Source: Burkholderiaceae bacterium
Lineage (GTDB): Bacteria > Pseudomonadota > Gammaproteobacteria > Burkholderiales > Burkholderiaceae_F
Direction: 5' to 3'
Length of the DNA stretch: 33,924 nt
NCBI GenBank assembly: GCA_019236735.1
Contig: JAFAIM010000047.1
Location: forward strand, 1 to 33,924
The notes beneath the pieces were generated by a model. It made no database searches. It was not told the DNA's origin and worked only from the letters and a program-made list of their open reading frames with translations. Below, one piece after another: positions 10,078-17,240 of the stretch (within the stretch, counting starts at the first letter, position 1; each line of letters starts with the position of its first letter). A program made the position numbers and the translations under genes.

Positions 10078-10320
10078 TCAGAGCATTTCCTTGCCTCTGG
10101 GGTTGCCGAGGTCGATCAGATTCTTCTTGGCTTTACGAAGCGCTTTCACCAGCTCTCGATGGGTGAACCCAGGTACTTCATTGGCTTTCTCGATAACCAG
10201 CCGTTTCCCGTCGATACGGAACTCGACCGCCGCGCCCTCATCGATCTGCATCTGCTTGGCCATCGCCGCAGGGATGCGAAAGGCGAGACTATTGCCCCAT
10301 TTCAGGATCGTTTGAGCCAT
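10078..10320 (-). CDS. mazE: MazE/AbrB-fold antitoxin
   Basis: An 80-residue antitoxin starting MAQTILKWGNSLAFRIPAAM, the swapped-hairpin AbrB DNA-binding domain (KWGNSLAxRIP is the family hallmark), followed by MQIDEGAAVEFRIDGKRLVI. The rest is the MazF-wrapping tail. I chose the ATG at 10318-10320; the frame is open upstream through the promoter region, so the longer reading is rejected. It lies directly before mazF in one operon controlled by the palindrome at 10334-10362. Confidence 0.9.
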   Translation of the reverse strand: MAQTILKWGNSLAFRIPAAMAKQMQIDEGAAVEFRIDGKRLVIEKANEVPGFTHRELVKALRKAKKNLIDLGNPRGKEML

Positions 10321-10333
10321 CGGCGCCCCGTCT

Positions 10334-10362
10334 GCTAACTGTATAGTCATAGTATATACGGC
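10334..10362 (-). promoter_or_regulatory. mazEF-1 promoter/operator, shared with brnTA-1
   Basis: On the minus strand this is GCCGTATAT-N8-TATACAGT, containing the inverted repeat GTATAT-N7-CTATAC. It matches the brnTA-1 operator in both half-sites and spacing. TATACT and TATACA can serve as -10 hexamers; transcription would begin roughly 10-20 bp before mazE. Confidence 0.6.
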
Positions 10363-10416
10363 GATCCACGCCGCGGCCGGTAGCATCTGCCATCCGTTGG
10401 AGAGAAGTTCGGCGAT

Positions 10417-10505
10417 CTAGTTTGCAAAGATCTTGCAAAGTCCGAGTGTGCGTCTATAAGCCATTGAAAGAAAACGCAATTTCCAGACGCACTCTTCTGA
10501 CAATC
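10417..10505 (+). repeat. Right-end repeat R, copy without tRNA tail
   Basis: TTTGCAAAGATCTTGCAAAG, then a spacer, then AAGCCATTGAAAGAAAACGC and CAGACGCACTCTTCTGACAA. It follows the same order as the copies at 11391 and 12211 up to the point where the tRNA fragment should begin (CTCACAATC elsewhere, CTGACAATC here), after which it stops matching. It separates mazEF-1 from the phd fragment and lipoprotein segment. Confidence 0.75.
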
Positions 10506-10653
10506 ACGATACGACGCAAGAAGCGTGGGTCATGTTGGAGACGGCATTCGAACCAGTCGTCCTCCGATTCGAAACCGATCAGCACGCCCGCCGGCTTGCC
10601 ATGGCGCGTGATCACGATTTCCTGAGTCTCTGCCTCTCGAAGCCTCAGGTTGG
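10506..10653 (-). pseudogene. Phd/YefM-type antitoxin fragment
   Basis: On the minus strand the reading is ANLRLREAETQEIVITRHGK, then PAGVLIGFESEDDWFECRLQ and HDPRFLRRI. The VITRHGKPAGVLIGFE core is the signature of Phd/YefM antitoxins. There is no start: a TAG precedes the first codon, where the lipoprotein stop also lies. The 3' end runs into the repeat at 10417-10505. Both ends are therefore lost and no partner toxin is adjacent. Confidence 0.75.
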
Positions 10654-10654
10654 C

Positions 10655-11245
10655 CTATCGCGCCGGTTGCTGGTCGATACGTTTGCCTGGGACTATTCGA
10701 CGGTTCTCAGTTCGACGGAGCGACTGCGTATCGATCTGCAGGAACGTCAGCGGGTGCAACGTATACACGTTTCCGTCGTACATGACAGAGCCCGAGCTTC
10801 CGCCCAGGACGTTCACCTTGGTCACGTAGGTATCCAAGTTGGAATAGTTGTTGCCGTAGGCCAGGTACTGGAAGCTTAGCGTTGAGTCGCAAGCCCCTTC
10901 GAAGCAAACGTCAATGATCCCGTTCGAGACCCTGGTGGCGACGCCAGGCGTTTCGGCCGGAATCTCGATTACCTCGATATTGTGCCCTGCCCGCACGACG
11001 AGTCTTCCATGGACAATGCTCTTGAGATCGCTCCCGACGTCGCGTTCGAGCGTGATGTCGTCATGCGTATAGAACTGCAATTGCCGTATCTCGTCGTCGG
11101 AAAGGTTCCAGTTCGTGCGAAGCGAGTTCGTGAAATCGATGCGCTCGGCTCGCGTCAGCTTGAAATTCGTGCTGCAGCCGGCGCCCGATATGGCGGCGCT
11201 GACGAGCAAGGCGACAACGGTACCGCGGGCAACAAGAGCGTTCAT
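10655..11245 (-). CDS. Putative lipoprotein, unknown function
   Basis: A 196-residue product with a signal-peptide-like start MNALVARGTVVALLVSAAIS followed by GAGCS, a weak lipobox (Gly rather than Leu at -3). The mature part is rich in Asp, Asn and Tyr and contains DFTNSLRTNWNLSDDEIRQL, LKSIVHGRLVVRAGHNIEVI, and a Cys pair in VCFEGACD. I do not recognise the family. I chose ATG 11243-11245 because it starts the signal peptide; no good ribosome-binding site precedes it. It lies between two island repeats, so it is probable cassette cargo. Confidence 0.6.
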   Translation of the reverse strand: MNALVARGTVVALLVSAAISGAGCSTNFKLTRAERIDFTNSLRTNWNLSDDEIRQLQFYTHDDITLERDVGSDLKSIVHGRLVVRAGHNIEVIEIPAETPGVATRVSNGIIDVCFEGACDSTLSFQYLAYGNNYSNLDTYVTKVNVLGGSSGSVMYDGNVYTLHPLTFLQIDTQSLRRTENRRIVPGKRIDQQPAR

Positions 11246-11390
11246 GCGCGCAAAATATTGACCAGCGTCGAGGGGCCGAACTGGCTGAAAGTGCAGTCCC
11301 CTCCACAGGCTGACCACTACTGTACCGGATATGACACCTAACTACCGCGATCCTTGTAACCTGGCATTGCCACTGCACGACATCGAAGCA

Positions 11391-11465
11391 ATTTGCAAAA
11401 GATCCTGCAAAGTCCGAATACGCATTCATAACATGCTGAAACAAAATGAGAGGTTCTAGGCCCTT
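11391..11465 (+). repeat. Right-end repeat R, copy before tRNA fragment D
   Basis: ATTTGCAAAAGATCCTGCAA then AGTCCGAATACGCATTCATA, CATGCTGAAACAAAATGAGA and GGTTCTAGGCCCTT. The element order matches the copies at 10417 and 12211. The remainder of 11246-11390 holds the lipoprotein upstream region with no other gene visible. Confidence 0.7.
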
Positions 11466-11487
11466 TCAATTCCCTCTCCCGGCACCA
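11466..11487 (+). repeat. tRNA-Leu 3' duplication, copy D (shortened)
   Basis: 22 bp, TCAATTCCCTCTCCCGGCAC plus CA, matching tRNA-Leu 7258-7279 at 21 positions. The preceding part of the core present in copies B and C is missing, as if about 35 bp had been deleted between the repeat and the T loop. Confidence 0.75.
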
Positions 11488-11579
11488 GCCTAATTCAAGG
11501 GGCTGCGTCGACCTCTGGAGAGTTTGGCCTCGGAAAACGGCCATGCTGAGCTGCGCAGCGAATGCATATGCCCGCTCAG

Positions 11580-11909
11580 TTAGTCCCCCAACCCCATTAC
11601 GAATGCCAAGGCGACGTTTAGTCGCGCGAGGTCCTTGTCGTCGAGATGTCCGATTTGCCGTCCGATTCGCTCGCGCCGAATCGTCACAGGCTTGTCGGCC
11701 ATCACCTGCGACCGCACGCGCAAGCCATTCTTGTCAGTGGGCTCGACCGTCACCCGAAAGTCAGGCGCGTCGCTGTACTCCGAGGTCATCTGGCAGACCA
11801 CCACCGACGCATGCTCGATGGGTAGTGCGTCCGTCTGCACAATAACGGCCGGCCGCGGCTTGCCATAGTCACCGGATGCCGCGACGGTCACCACATCGCC
11901 GCGCCTCAT
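11580..11909 (-). CDS. mazF: MazF/PemK family toxin, second copy
   Basis: A 109-residue toxin beginning MRRGDVVTVAASGDYGKPRP and AVIVQTDALP, then VVVCQMTSEYSDAPDFRVTV and NGLRVRSQVMADKPVTIRRE. RRGDVVTV...GKPRPAVIVQ and LRVxSQVMxDKxxTIxRxxI are family signatures of the PemK/MazF fold. It starts with ATG overlapping the antitoxin stop as ATGA. It is unlike the other MazF (9733), so the two come from different subfamilies. Confidence 0.9.
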   Translation of the reverse strand: MRRGDVVTVAASGDYGKPRPAVIVQTDALPIEHASVVVCQMTSEYSDAPDFRVTVEPTDKNGLRVRSQVMADKPVTIRRERIGRQIGHLDDKDLARLNVALAFVMGLGD

Positions 11910-12109
11910 CGACTATCGAATTCCGAGACGGCCTCAATCCACCTCATCGCATCGAGTTCGTTGGACCGATCCAGTCCAGCGACCTGCCTCGCCACACGGC
12001 GGCGAACGGCCTTCGAACGTGCATCGGGCACGATTAATCGCAACTCACGCAGGCCGCGCGCCCGTCGACGTTCACGCATAGCCTTCATGCGCTCAGCTGG
12101 TAATGCCAC
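11906..12109 (-). CDS. mazE: MazE-family antitoxin, second copy
   Basis: A 67-residue, strongly basic protein: MALPAERMKAMRERRRARGL, then RELRLIVPDARSKAVRRRVA and a C-terminal DAMRWIEAVSEF. The RERRRARGLRxLxLxVPDxR pattern is that of the short MazE-like antitoxins paired with PemK-type toxins. I chose GTG 12107-12109 because a strong GGAGG lies 6-7 bp upstream; the internal ATG codons lack one. It is translationally coupled to the toxin. Confidence 0.82.
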   Translation of the reverse strand: MALPAERMKAMRERRRARGLRELRLIVPDARSKAVRRRVARQVAGLDRSNELDAMRWIEAVSEFDSR

Positions 12110-12134
12110 GTTTTTCCTCCAGGTAGCGTGCCCA

Positions 12135-12163
12135 CTGTAACGCGTGACGCAGGTTGCACGCAA
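12135..12163 (-). promoter_or_regulatory. Candidate mazEF-2 promoter
   Basis: On the minus strand, TTGCGT (12158-12163), a 17 bp spacer, then TTACAG (12135-12140) lie about 20 bp before the ribosome-binding site of the antitoxin gene. The spacing is ideal and the hexamers moderate. Confidence 0.4.
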
Positions 12164-12210
12164 GCAAAGTGCGTCCTCCACCTGTACCGTGGCCGGTAGC
12201 GTGAGAGCAG

Positions 12211-12287
12211 GATTTGAAAGACCTTGCAAAGTGCGCCCCTCGGCTCGCAAACCACTGAAGGTAAAGCGAAATTCTAGGCATGCCCTT
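12211..12287 (+). repeat. Right-end repeat R, best copy, before tRNA fragment C
   Basis: GATTTGAAAGACCTTGCAAA, GTGCGC, then a spacer, then GCAAACCACTGAAGGTAAAG and CGAAATTCTAGGCATGCCCT, running directly into the tRNA copy. It serves as reference for the family: two TTGxAAAG direct repeats on the left and an AT-richer right half. The TTGCAAAG repeats could be recombinase arm sites, but this is only an inference. Confidence 0.8.
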
Positions 12288-12342
12288 CTCACAATCCGGT
12301 TCTGGCAACAGAGTGCGGGTTCGATTCCCTCTCCCGACACCA
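12288..12342 (+). repeat. tRNA-Leu 3' duplication, copy C
   Basis: 55 bp matching tRNA-Leu 7225-7279 at 52 positions (changes in the anticodon loop, T stem and acceptor). It marks the outer end of the last clear cassette, 11488-12342. The 122 bp that follow, up to murI at 12465, show no gene. Confidence 0.86.
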
Positions 12343-12464
12343 ACAGCCGCCCAATGCTTGGTTGATCATTCTTTTCTTGCGAGTCCCGTGTGACGGTTGG
12401 GGCATCATCGCGACAAGTTTGACTCGATCCAGGATCGGGGTTGCGGCATCCAAGGTAGGACTCG

Positions 12465-13355
12465 ATGATCGGTGTCTTTGATTCCGGACATGGTGGATTG
12501 ACCATCCTCAGCGAACTGTGCGCCACACTGCCACAGCAGAAATTCATCTACTTGGCTGACCACGCCCACGCGCCCTACGGTAGCCGGCCCGGTCCCGAGA
12601 TTTACGAGTTCACGCGCTGCTCGGTCGAGCGGCTGTTCGAAATTGGCTGCCGCCTCGTCATCTTGGCATGCAATACGGCCTCGACGATCGCTCTGCACAG
12701 ACTTCAAACGGAGTGGCTGGCGACGCACTGGCCCAAGAACCGGATCCTGGGAGTCATCGTGCCGACGATCGAGGCGATCACCGGCGTGACATGGCTGGCG
12801 CGCCACCGCACGGTGCCCGAGCGAGTCGGGCACGTCGAACGCACCGCCATTCATGCGCCTCGCGTCGTCGGCGTCTTCGCCACACCAGCGACTGTGCGCA
12901 GCCAGGTCTACCCGATCGAGATCGCCAGGCGCGCACCCCGCATCCGAGTGGTGCAACAGGCCTGTCGCGAACTGGTGGGTCAGATCGAAAACGGAGCCAC
13001 CCGTAAGCAGATGGCAGCGACGATCAAGGCCGACGCCGGGGAACTGGCATCCAACCTTGGTGGCGATCGGCTGGACGCGATCTTGCTCGGCTGTACCCAT
13101 TTTCCGCTGGTGCGCGACCTGTTCGAGGCCGAGATCGATGACGGCATCGACCTCGTGTCACAGCCGCGCCAGGTAGCACTGGCGCTGGTCGACTACCTGC
13201 AGCGCCGTCCCGAGTTCGCTGGAACGCCAGACGGGGGCGCGGCCACGGGAATTGATAAATGCACGTTGTTCACCTCCGGCGACCCGGCCGACGTGTCGAT
13301 GCGCGCAGGCCAGCTGTTCGGCAGATCGTTGGCGTTCCAAGCTTTGCCAGGTTGA
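12465..13355 (+). CDS. murI: Glutamate racemase (MurI family)
   Basis: Cofactor-independent interconversion of L- and D-glutamate for peptidoglycan. The 296-residue protein has GVFDSGHGGLTIL at the N-terminus, the ADHAHAPYG segment, the first catalytic cysteine in LACNTAS (Cys69) and the second in LLGCTHFPL (Cys210). Both cysteines are intact. It has a longer linker than usual at residues 108-135 (TWLARHRTVPERVGHVERTA) and His instead of the usual Val/Met in FDSGxGGL. It lies between the last tRNA-derived repeat and brnTA-2, so it is either native DNA just outside the island or cargo. Another amino-acid racemase of the family is possible. Confidence 0.85.
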   Translation: MIGVFDSGHGGLTILSELCATLPQQKFIYLADHAHAPYGSRPGPEIYEFTRCSVERLFEIGCRLVILACNTASTIALHRLQTEWLATHWPKNRILGVIVPTIEAITGVTWLARHRTVPERVGHVERTAIHAPRVVGVFATPATVRSQVYPIEIARRAPRIRVVQQACRELVGQIENGATRKQMAATIKADAGELASNLGGDRLDAILLGCTHFPLVRDLFEAEIDDGIDLVSQPRQVALALVDYLQRRPEFAGTPDGGAATGIDKCTLFTSGDPADVSMRAGQLFGRSLAFQALPG

Positions 13356-13447
13356 ACCTCAGTCGTCAGTAGTTCGGGAGGAACCTGGTCACGCGCGTAT
13401 TGGCGTCTGACTCCCATCGATTGTAGTGACCCGCTGTTTGTCCTGTG

Positions 13448-13476
13448 TTGCTATAGCGTTTTTCTGTAGCTACACT
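13448..13476 (+). promoter_or_regulatory. brnTA-2 promoter with two palindromes
   Basis: TTGCTA (13448-13453), 17 bp spacer, TACACT (13471-13476), ending four bases before the brnT ATG at 13481. The palindromes GCTATAGC (13450-13457) and TGTAGCTACA (13465-13474) overlap the -35 and -10 boxes, fitting autoregulation by the antitoxin. The start point would fall on or next to the ATG and there is no ribosome-binding site, so the message may be leaderless. Confidence 0.6.
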
Positions 13477-13480
13477 AAAT

Positions 13481-13750
13481 ATGCGGATCACTTTCGATCC
13501 GAGCAAAGATGCGGCAAATCGCCTCAAGCACGGCGTGTCGCTTGCTGTCGCGCGCGAGCTGGATTGGGACTCCGCTCTCGTAAGGTTGGACGAGCGGTTC
13601 GATTACGGCGAGCTACGCATGATCGCCTTGGCACCAAGGAACAATGTTCTTTACTACGTGGCGTTTACGGATCGAGGAAATGTTCGCAGGGTCATAAGTC
13701 TTCGTCGGGCCACGCGGCGTGAGGTGAAACACTATGTCGAGAACATCTAG
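13481..13750 (+). CDS. brnT: BrnT family toxin, second copy
   Basis: An 89-residue RelE-fold ribonuclease toxin. MRITFDPSKDAANRLKHGVS matches the FDPxKxxxNxxKHGVS entry motif, followed by WDSALVRLDERFDYGELRMI and a C-terminal RRVISLRRATRREVKHY, where the usual ISAR core reads ISLRRA. The gene overlaps its antitoxin by 17 bp. It is only distantly similar to the BrnT at 7475, so it is a separate lineage. Confidence 0.9.
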   Translation: MRITFDPSKDAANRLKHGVSLAVARELDWDSALVRLDERFDYGELRMIALAPRNNVLYYVAFTDRGNVRRVISLRRATRREVKHYVENI

Positions 13751-14024
13751 GAAGCCGAAAATCCGTGTGCCTACCTCGAAAGAGGATAGAGCGATTGCGG
13801 CGGCCGCCAAGTCTGATCCGGATGCCAAACCCCTCACCTTGCAGCAGCTGAAGGCAATGGTGCCTCTACGCGGACGTCCCAGGTCGCCGAGCAAAAAACT
13901 ATTGATATCGGTTCGCTACAGTCCCGAAGTTGTCGCCTATTTCCGCGCAACCGGTGACGGGTGGCAGGCGCGGATGGACAGCGTTCTTCGCTCGTACGTC
14001 GCGCGTCAGGCGCGTCGCGCCTAA
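13734..14024 (+). CDS. brnA: BrnA family antitoxin, second copy
   Basis: A 96-residue antitoxin with a basic N-terminus (RTSRKPKIRVPTSKEDRAIA), the toxin-binding AAAAKSDPDAKPLTLQQLKA, GRPRSPSKKLLISVRYSPEV (ribbon of the RHH domain) and a C-terminal WQARMDSVLRSYVARQ. GRPxSxxxKxxxxxRxxPEV and GWQxRxNxxLRxY are BrnA hallmarks. ATG 13734 lies inside the 3' end of brnT. Confidence 0.88.
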   Translation: MSRTSRKPKIRVPTSKEDRAIAAAAKSDPDAKPLTLQQLKAMVPLRGRPRSPSKKLLISVRYSPEVVAYFRATGDGWQARMDSVLRSYVARQARRA

Positions 14025-14037
14025 CTATCGCTGCGGG

Positions 14038-14059
14038 CTTGCAAAGACCTAGCAAAGTT
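14038..14059 (+). repeat. Right-end repeat R, left-half copy behind brnTA-2
   Basis: CTTGCAAAGACCTAGCAAAG plus TT, matching the TTGCAAAGACCTTGCAAAGT part of the family. No right half and no tRNA sequence follow. It may mark the decayed outer border of the island, just before cysK. Confidence 0.6.
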
Positions 14060-14089
14060 AGATGGTTTGCCATCCCCCCGGAAATCGTC

Positions 14090-14105
14090 TAGGCCGATCG
14101 GCCTA
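14090..14105. promoter_or_regulatory. 16 bp perfect palindrome upstream of cysK
   Basis: TAGGCCGATCGGCCTA reads the same on both strands and ends 26 bp before the cysK ATG. It partly overlaps a -10-like TACACT at 14104-14109. It fits an operator for a dimeric regulator. A terminator is less likely because no T-run follows. Confidence 0.5.
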
Positions 14106-14131
14106 CACTGCCGTCATTTTCGGAGGGAAAT

Positions 14132-15216
<1,085 letters not shown>

Positions 15217-15217
<1 letters not shown>

Positions 15218-15612
15218 TGGCCATGCGCACGGCATCCTGCAGTTGTGGGCAATTGAAGGCGACGGTTTCGGCCGATCCCGTCCGCGTGTCGGTCTGTCAT
15301 TGCCTGGCTTGCCAGCGCAGAACCGGTAGCGTGTTCGCAGTGCAAGCGCGCTTCCCGAGGAATTTGGTCACGATCGAAGGTCAATCGAACCAGTATGTTC
15401 GGATCGGTGACGAAGGCGGCAAGGCCACCTTTCACTTTTGTCCGGCGTGTGGTGCCACCGTTCATTACGGGATCGCGGGTGAAGAGGAAATGATCGCGAT
15501 TCCCGTCGGCGTTTTCGCCGATCCGAATTTCCCGCCGCCAGTAATTTCGGTGTACGAGGAGCGCATGCACGCGTGGGTCGGCCTTCCCGACGACGTCGAG
15601 CACATTTGGTAG
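15217..15612 (+). CDS. GFA/CENP-V domain protein
   Basis: A 131-residue zinc-binding protein of the glutathione-dependent formaldehyde-activating (GFA) family. Metal-binding cysteines lie in SCSCGQLKATV, VCHCLACQRRTGSVF and FHFCPACGATVHYG, the standard CxCG, CxCxxC, CxxC layout. Family members bind glutathione or thiol adducts, but the reaction of this one is unknown. It is translationally coupled to cysK (TGATG), which suggests a thiol-linked role. It ends one base before the convergent M20-like gene. Confidence 0.85.
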
Positions 15613-15613
15613 C

Positions 15614-17167
15614 TCACGCGAGCGCGTACAGATACTCGACGAACGACGCTACCGCACCGTCGAGTCCCTGCACTTTGGGATTGATCGACTCGATGAGGTA
15701 GTACTCGTCCGGCGCGTGCGCGCCGGTGCCATGACCCATCCCGAAGTGCCCGGCCGGCAAGCCTAGCGGCGCATCGGTGAACAGGTACCCAGGCCAGGAT
15801 CCGGCCGATCGCGGCCACAGCCGGGGTTCGGTCCCGAGGCGGCGGTAGGTGGCAAGCTGCACCTGGATCAGGCGGCTGTCCGGATCGGTCTGGTTCGGAT
15901 CGTATCCGCCGCTCATGTTGACCTCGATGTCGCCGAAGCCGTGCTTGGCCAAGTGCGCTTTCAGCTTCCCAAGCGTGTCTTCCACGGTCATGTCCGGCAC
16001 CAGCCGCATGTCGATCTTCGCCACCGCGCGGTGGGGCAGCACCGTCTTGCCACCGGGACCGGTGTAGCCAGCCACCAGGCCCTCGATGTTGATGGTGGGC
16101 TGCGACTCGAGCAACCTGCGCGACTCGAGCCAGTCAACGTCGCGCACCCAGCGCGCCACGCCGAGCGTCTTCTTTGCCGTCGCCTCCGAGCTCTTCGCAG
16201 CGTATTCCTCGATCATCTTCCTCTGACCGGCGGCGAGCGGCTTCGCCTTTTCGAAGAACCCCTCCACGGCCGGCGTGTGCCCATCCGGCTCAACGAGCGT
16301 TCCGAGAGCCTGCACCAGATGCCAGGTCGGCGAATCGACGGTCGCCTCGAGGCTCGAGTGCACGTCGTGCGTCGGGCCGCGGCCCCACCGCTCCCCTGTC
16401 GAGACGAGCTCGAGCTCCACCACTCCCTTGGCGCCCAACGACACCGTCACGCCGCCGTCGCGGTCCTGCCCCGCCTCCGGCATGAACACCCCGACGCATC
16501 GCTTCAGTTGCGCCAGCACCTCGGGGCTTCTAACGACCTCGCCAAAATGGGGAGAGGCGATCTCCTCTTCACCTTCGCACACCAGCACCAGGTTCACCGG
16601 CAGCTTTCGGCCCGCCGCGCGGAATGCCATCAGCGCTGACAGGAAGGAGTTCTCCGGACCTTTCTGATTCACCGCGCCGCGCCCCATGCACACAGTGCCC
16701 AGGCCCTCTTTCTGCACAAGGCGCCCCTCGAGCGGCGGCGAGCTCCACTCCTCGGGTACGAACTGCTTCACGTCGTACATGAAGTAAATCCCGACCGTCG
16801 TGCGCGCGCCCGCGTCGATGCGACCGAAAACGCCGGGCTTTCCTGAAGTCGGCATGATTTTCACGCCGGTGAAACCGGCCTCGCGAGCAAGTTGCACCAT
16901 GTAGTCGGCGCCCTGCGGGTAGTTGCGGTTTTCCGCCGCGATCGACGGCAGCGCGATCCACTGCTGCAGGCGTCTGATATTCGCGGCGTGCATCTTCGGG
17001 ATCTCCGCCAGCACCGCGCTCTTGTCCTCTCCCATGCCAGCGCCCGCGTCCGCCTGTTTGTCCGGCGCCGCGCCCAATACCGCCGCCGGAAGCGCAGCGA
17101 GCGCAGCCGCGGCCGCCGAATGCCGCACGAACTGACGCCTGCCGGGGAACTCGATCGTGTCCGTCAT
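15614..17167 (-). CDS. M20-family metallopeptidase-like protein, Tat-exported, altered metal site
   Basis: A 517-residue protein. The N-terminus FPGRRQFVRHSAAAAALAAL is a twin-arginine signal (RRQFVR plus an Ala-rich core), so export to the periplasm is likely. The body follows the M20 fold: YFMYDVKQ at the first metal site, GRGAVNQKGPENSF at the second, CEGEEEIASPHF (intact Glu pair), THDVHSSLE in the lid domain and GTGAHAPDEYY at the end. Against the usual GHYDV and GRGASDDKG, the first His is Met and the bridging Asp is Asn. It may be a conserved subfamily with other chemistry or a non-catalytic binder. It lies 73 bp downstream of egtB on the same strand. Confidence 0.8.
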   Translation of the reverse strand: MTDTIEFPGRRQFVRHSAAAAALAALPAAVLGAAPDKQADAGAGMGEDKSAVLAEIPKMHAANIRRLQQWIALPSIAAENRNYPQGADYMVQLAREAGFTGVKIMPTSGKPGVFGRIDAGARTTVGIYFMYDVKQFVPEEWSSPPLEGRLVQKEGLGTVCMGRGAVNQKGPENSFLSALMAFRAAGRKLPVNLVLVCEGEEEIASPHFGEVVRSPEVLAQLKRCVGVFMPEAGQDRDGGVTVSLGAKGVVELELVSTGERWGRGPTHDVHSSLEATVDSPTWHLVQALGTLVEPDGHTPAVEGFFEKAKPLAAGQRKMIEEYAAKSSEATAKKTLGVARWVRDVDWLESRRLLESQPTINIEGLVAGYTGPGGKTVLPHRAVAKIDMRLVPDMTVEDTLGKLKAHLAKHGFGDIEVNMSGGYDPNQTDPDSRLIQVQLATYRRLGTEPRLWPRSAGSWPGYLFTDAPLGLPAGHFGMGHGTGAHAPDEYYLIESINPKVQGLDGAVASFVEYLYALA

Positions 17168-17240
17168 GGATGTCCCTTTCGTGAGAACCGAGGTCGAAGC
17201 GCGCTCCTACGAATGCTCGCTGCTGCCGGGCGAGCGCGCC

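Noticed and set aside
10532-10879. Plus-strand frame of 115 codons
   Set aside because: Antisense to the phd-type fragment and the lipoprotein gene; no motif and no ribosome-binding site.
12288-12342. Possible third tRNA-Leu gene
   Set aside because: Same reason: 3' part only, with a further change in the acceptor stem.
7280-14130. Integron or CRISPR array
   Set aside because: No integron integrase, no attC-like imperfect hairpin elements behind each gene, and no regularly spaced short repeats. The repeats are tRNA-derived and irregularly spaced.
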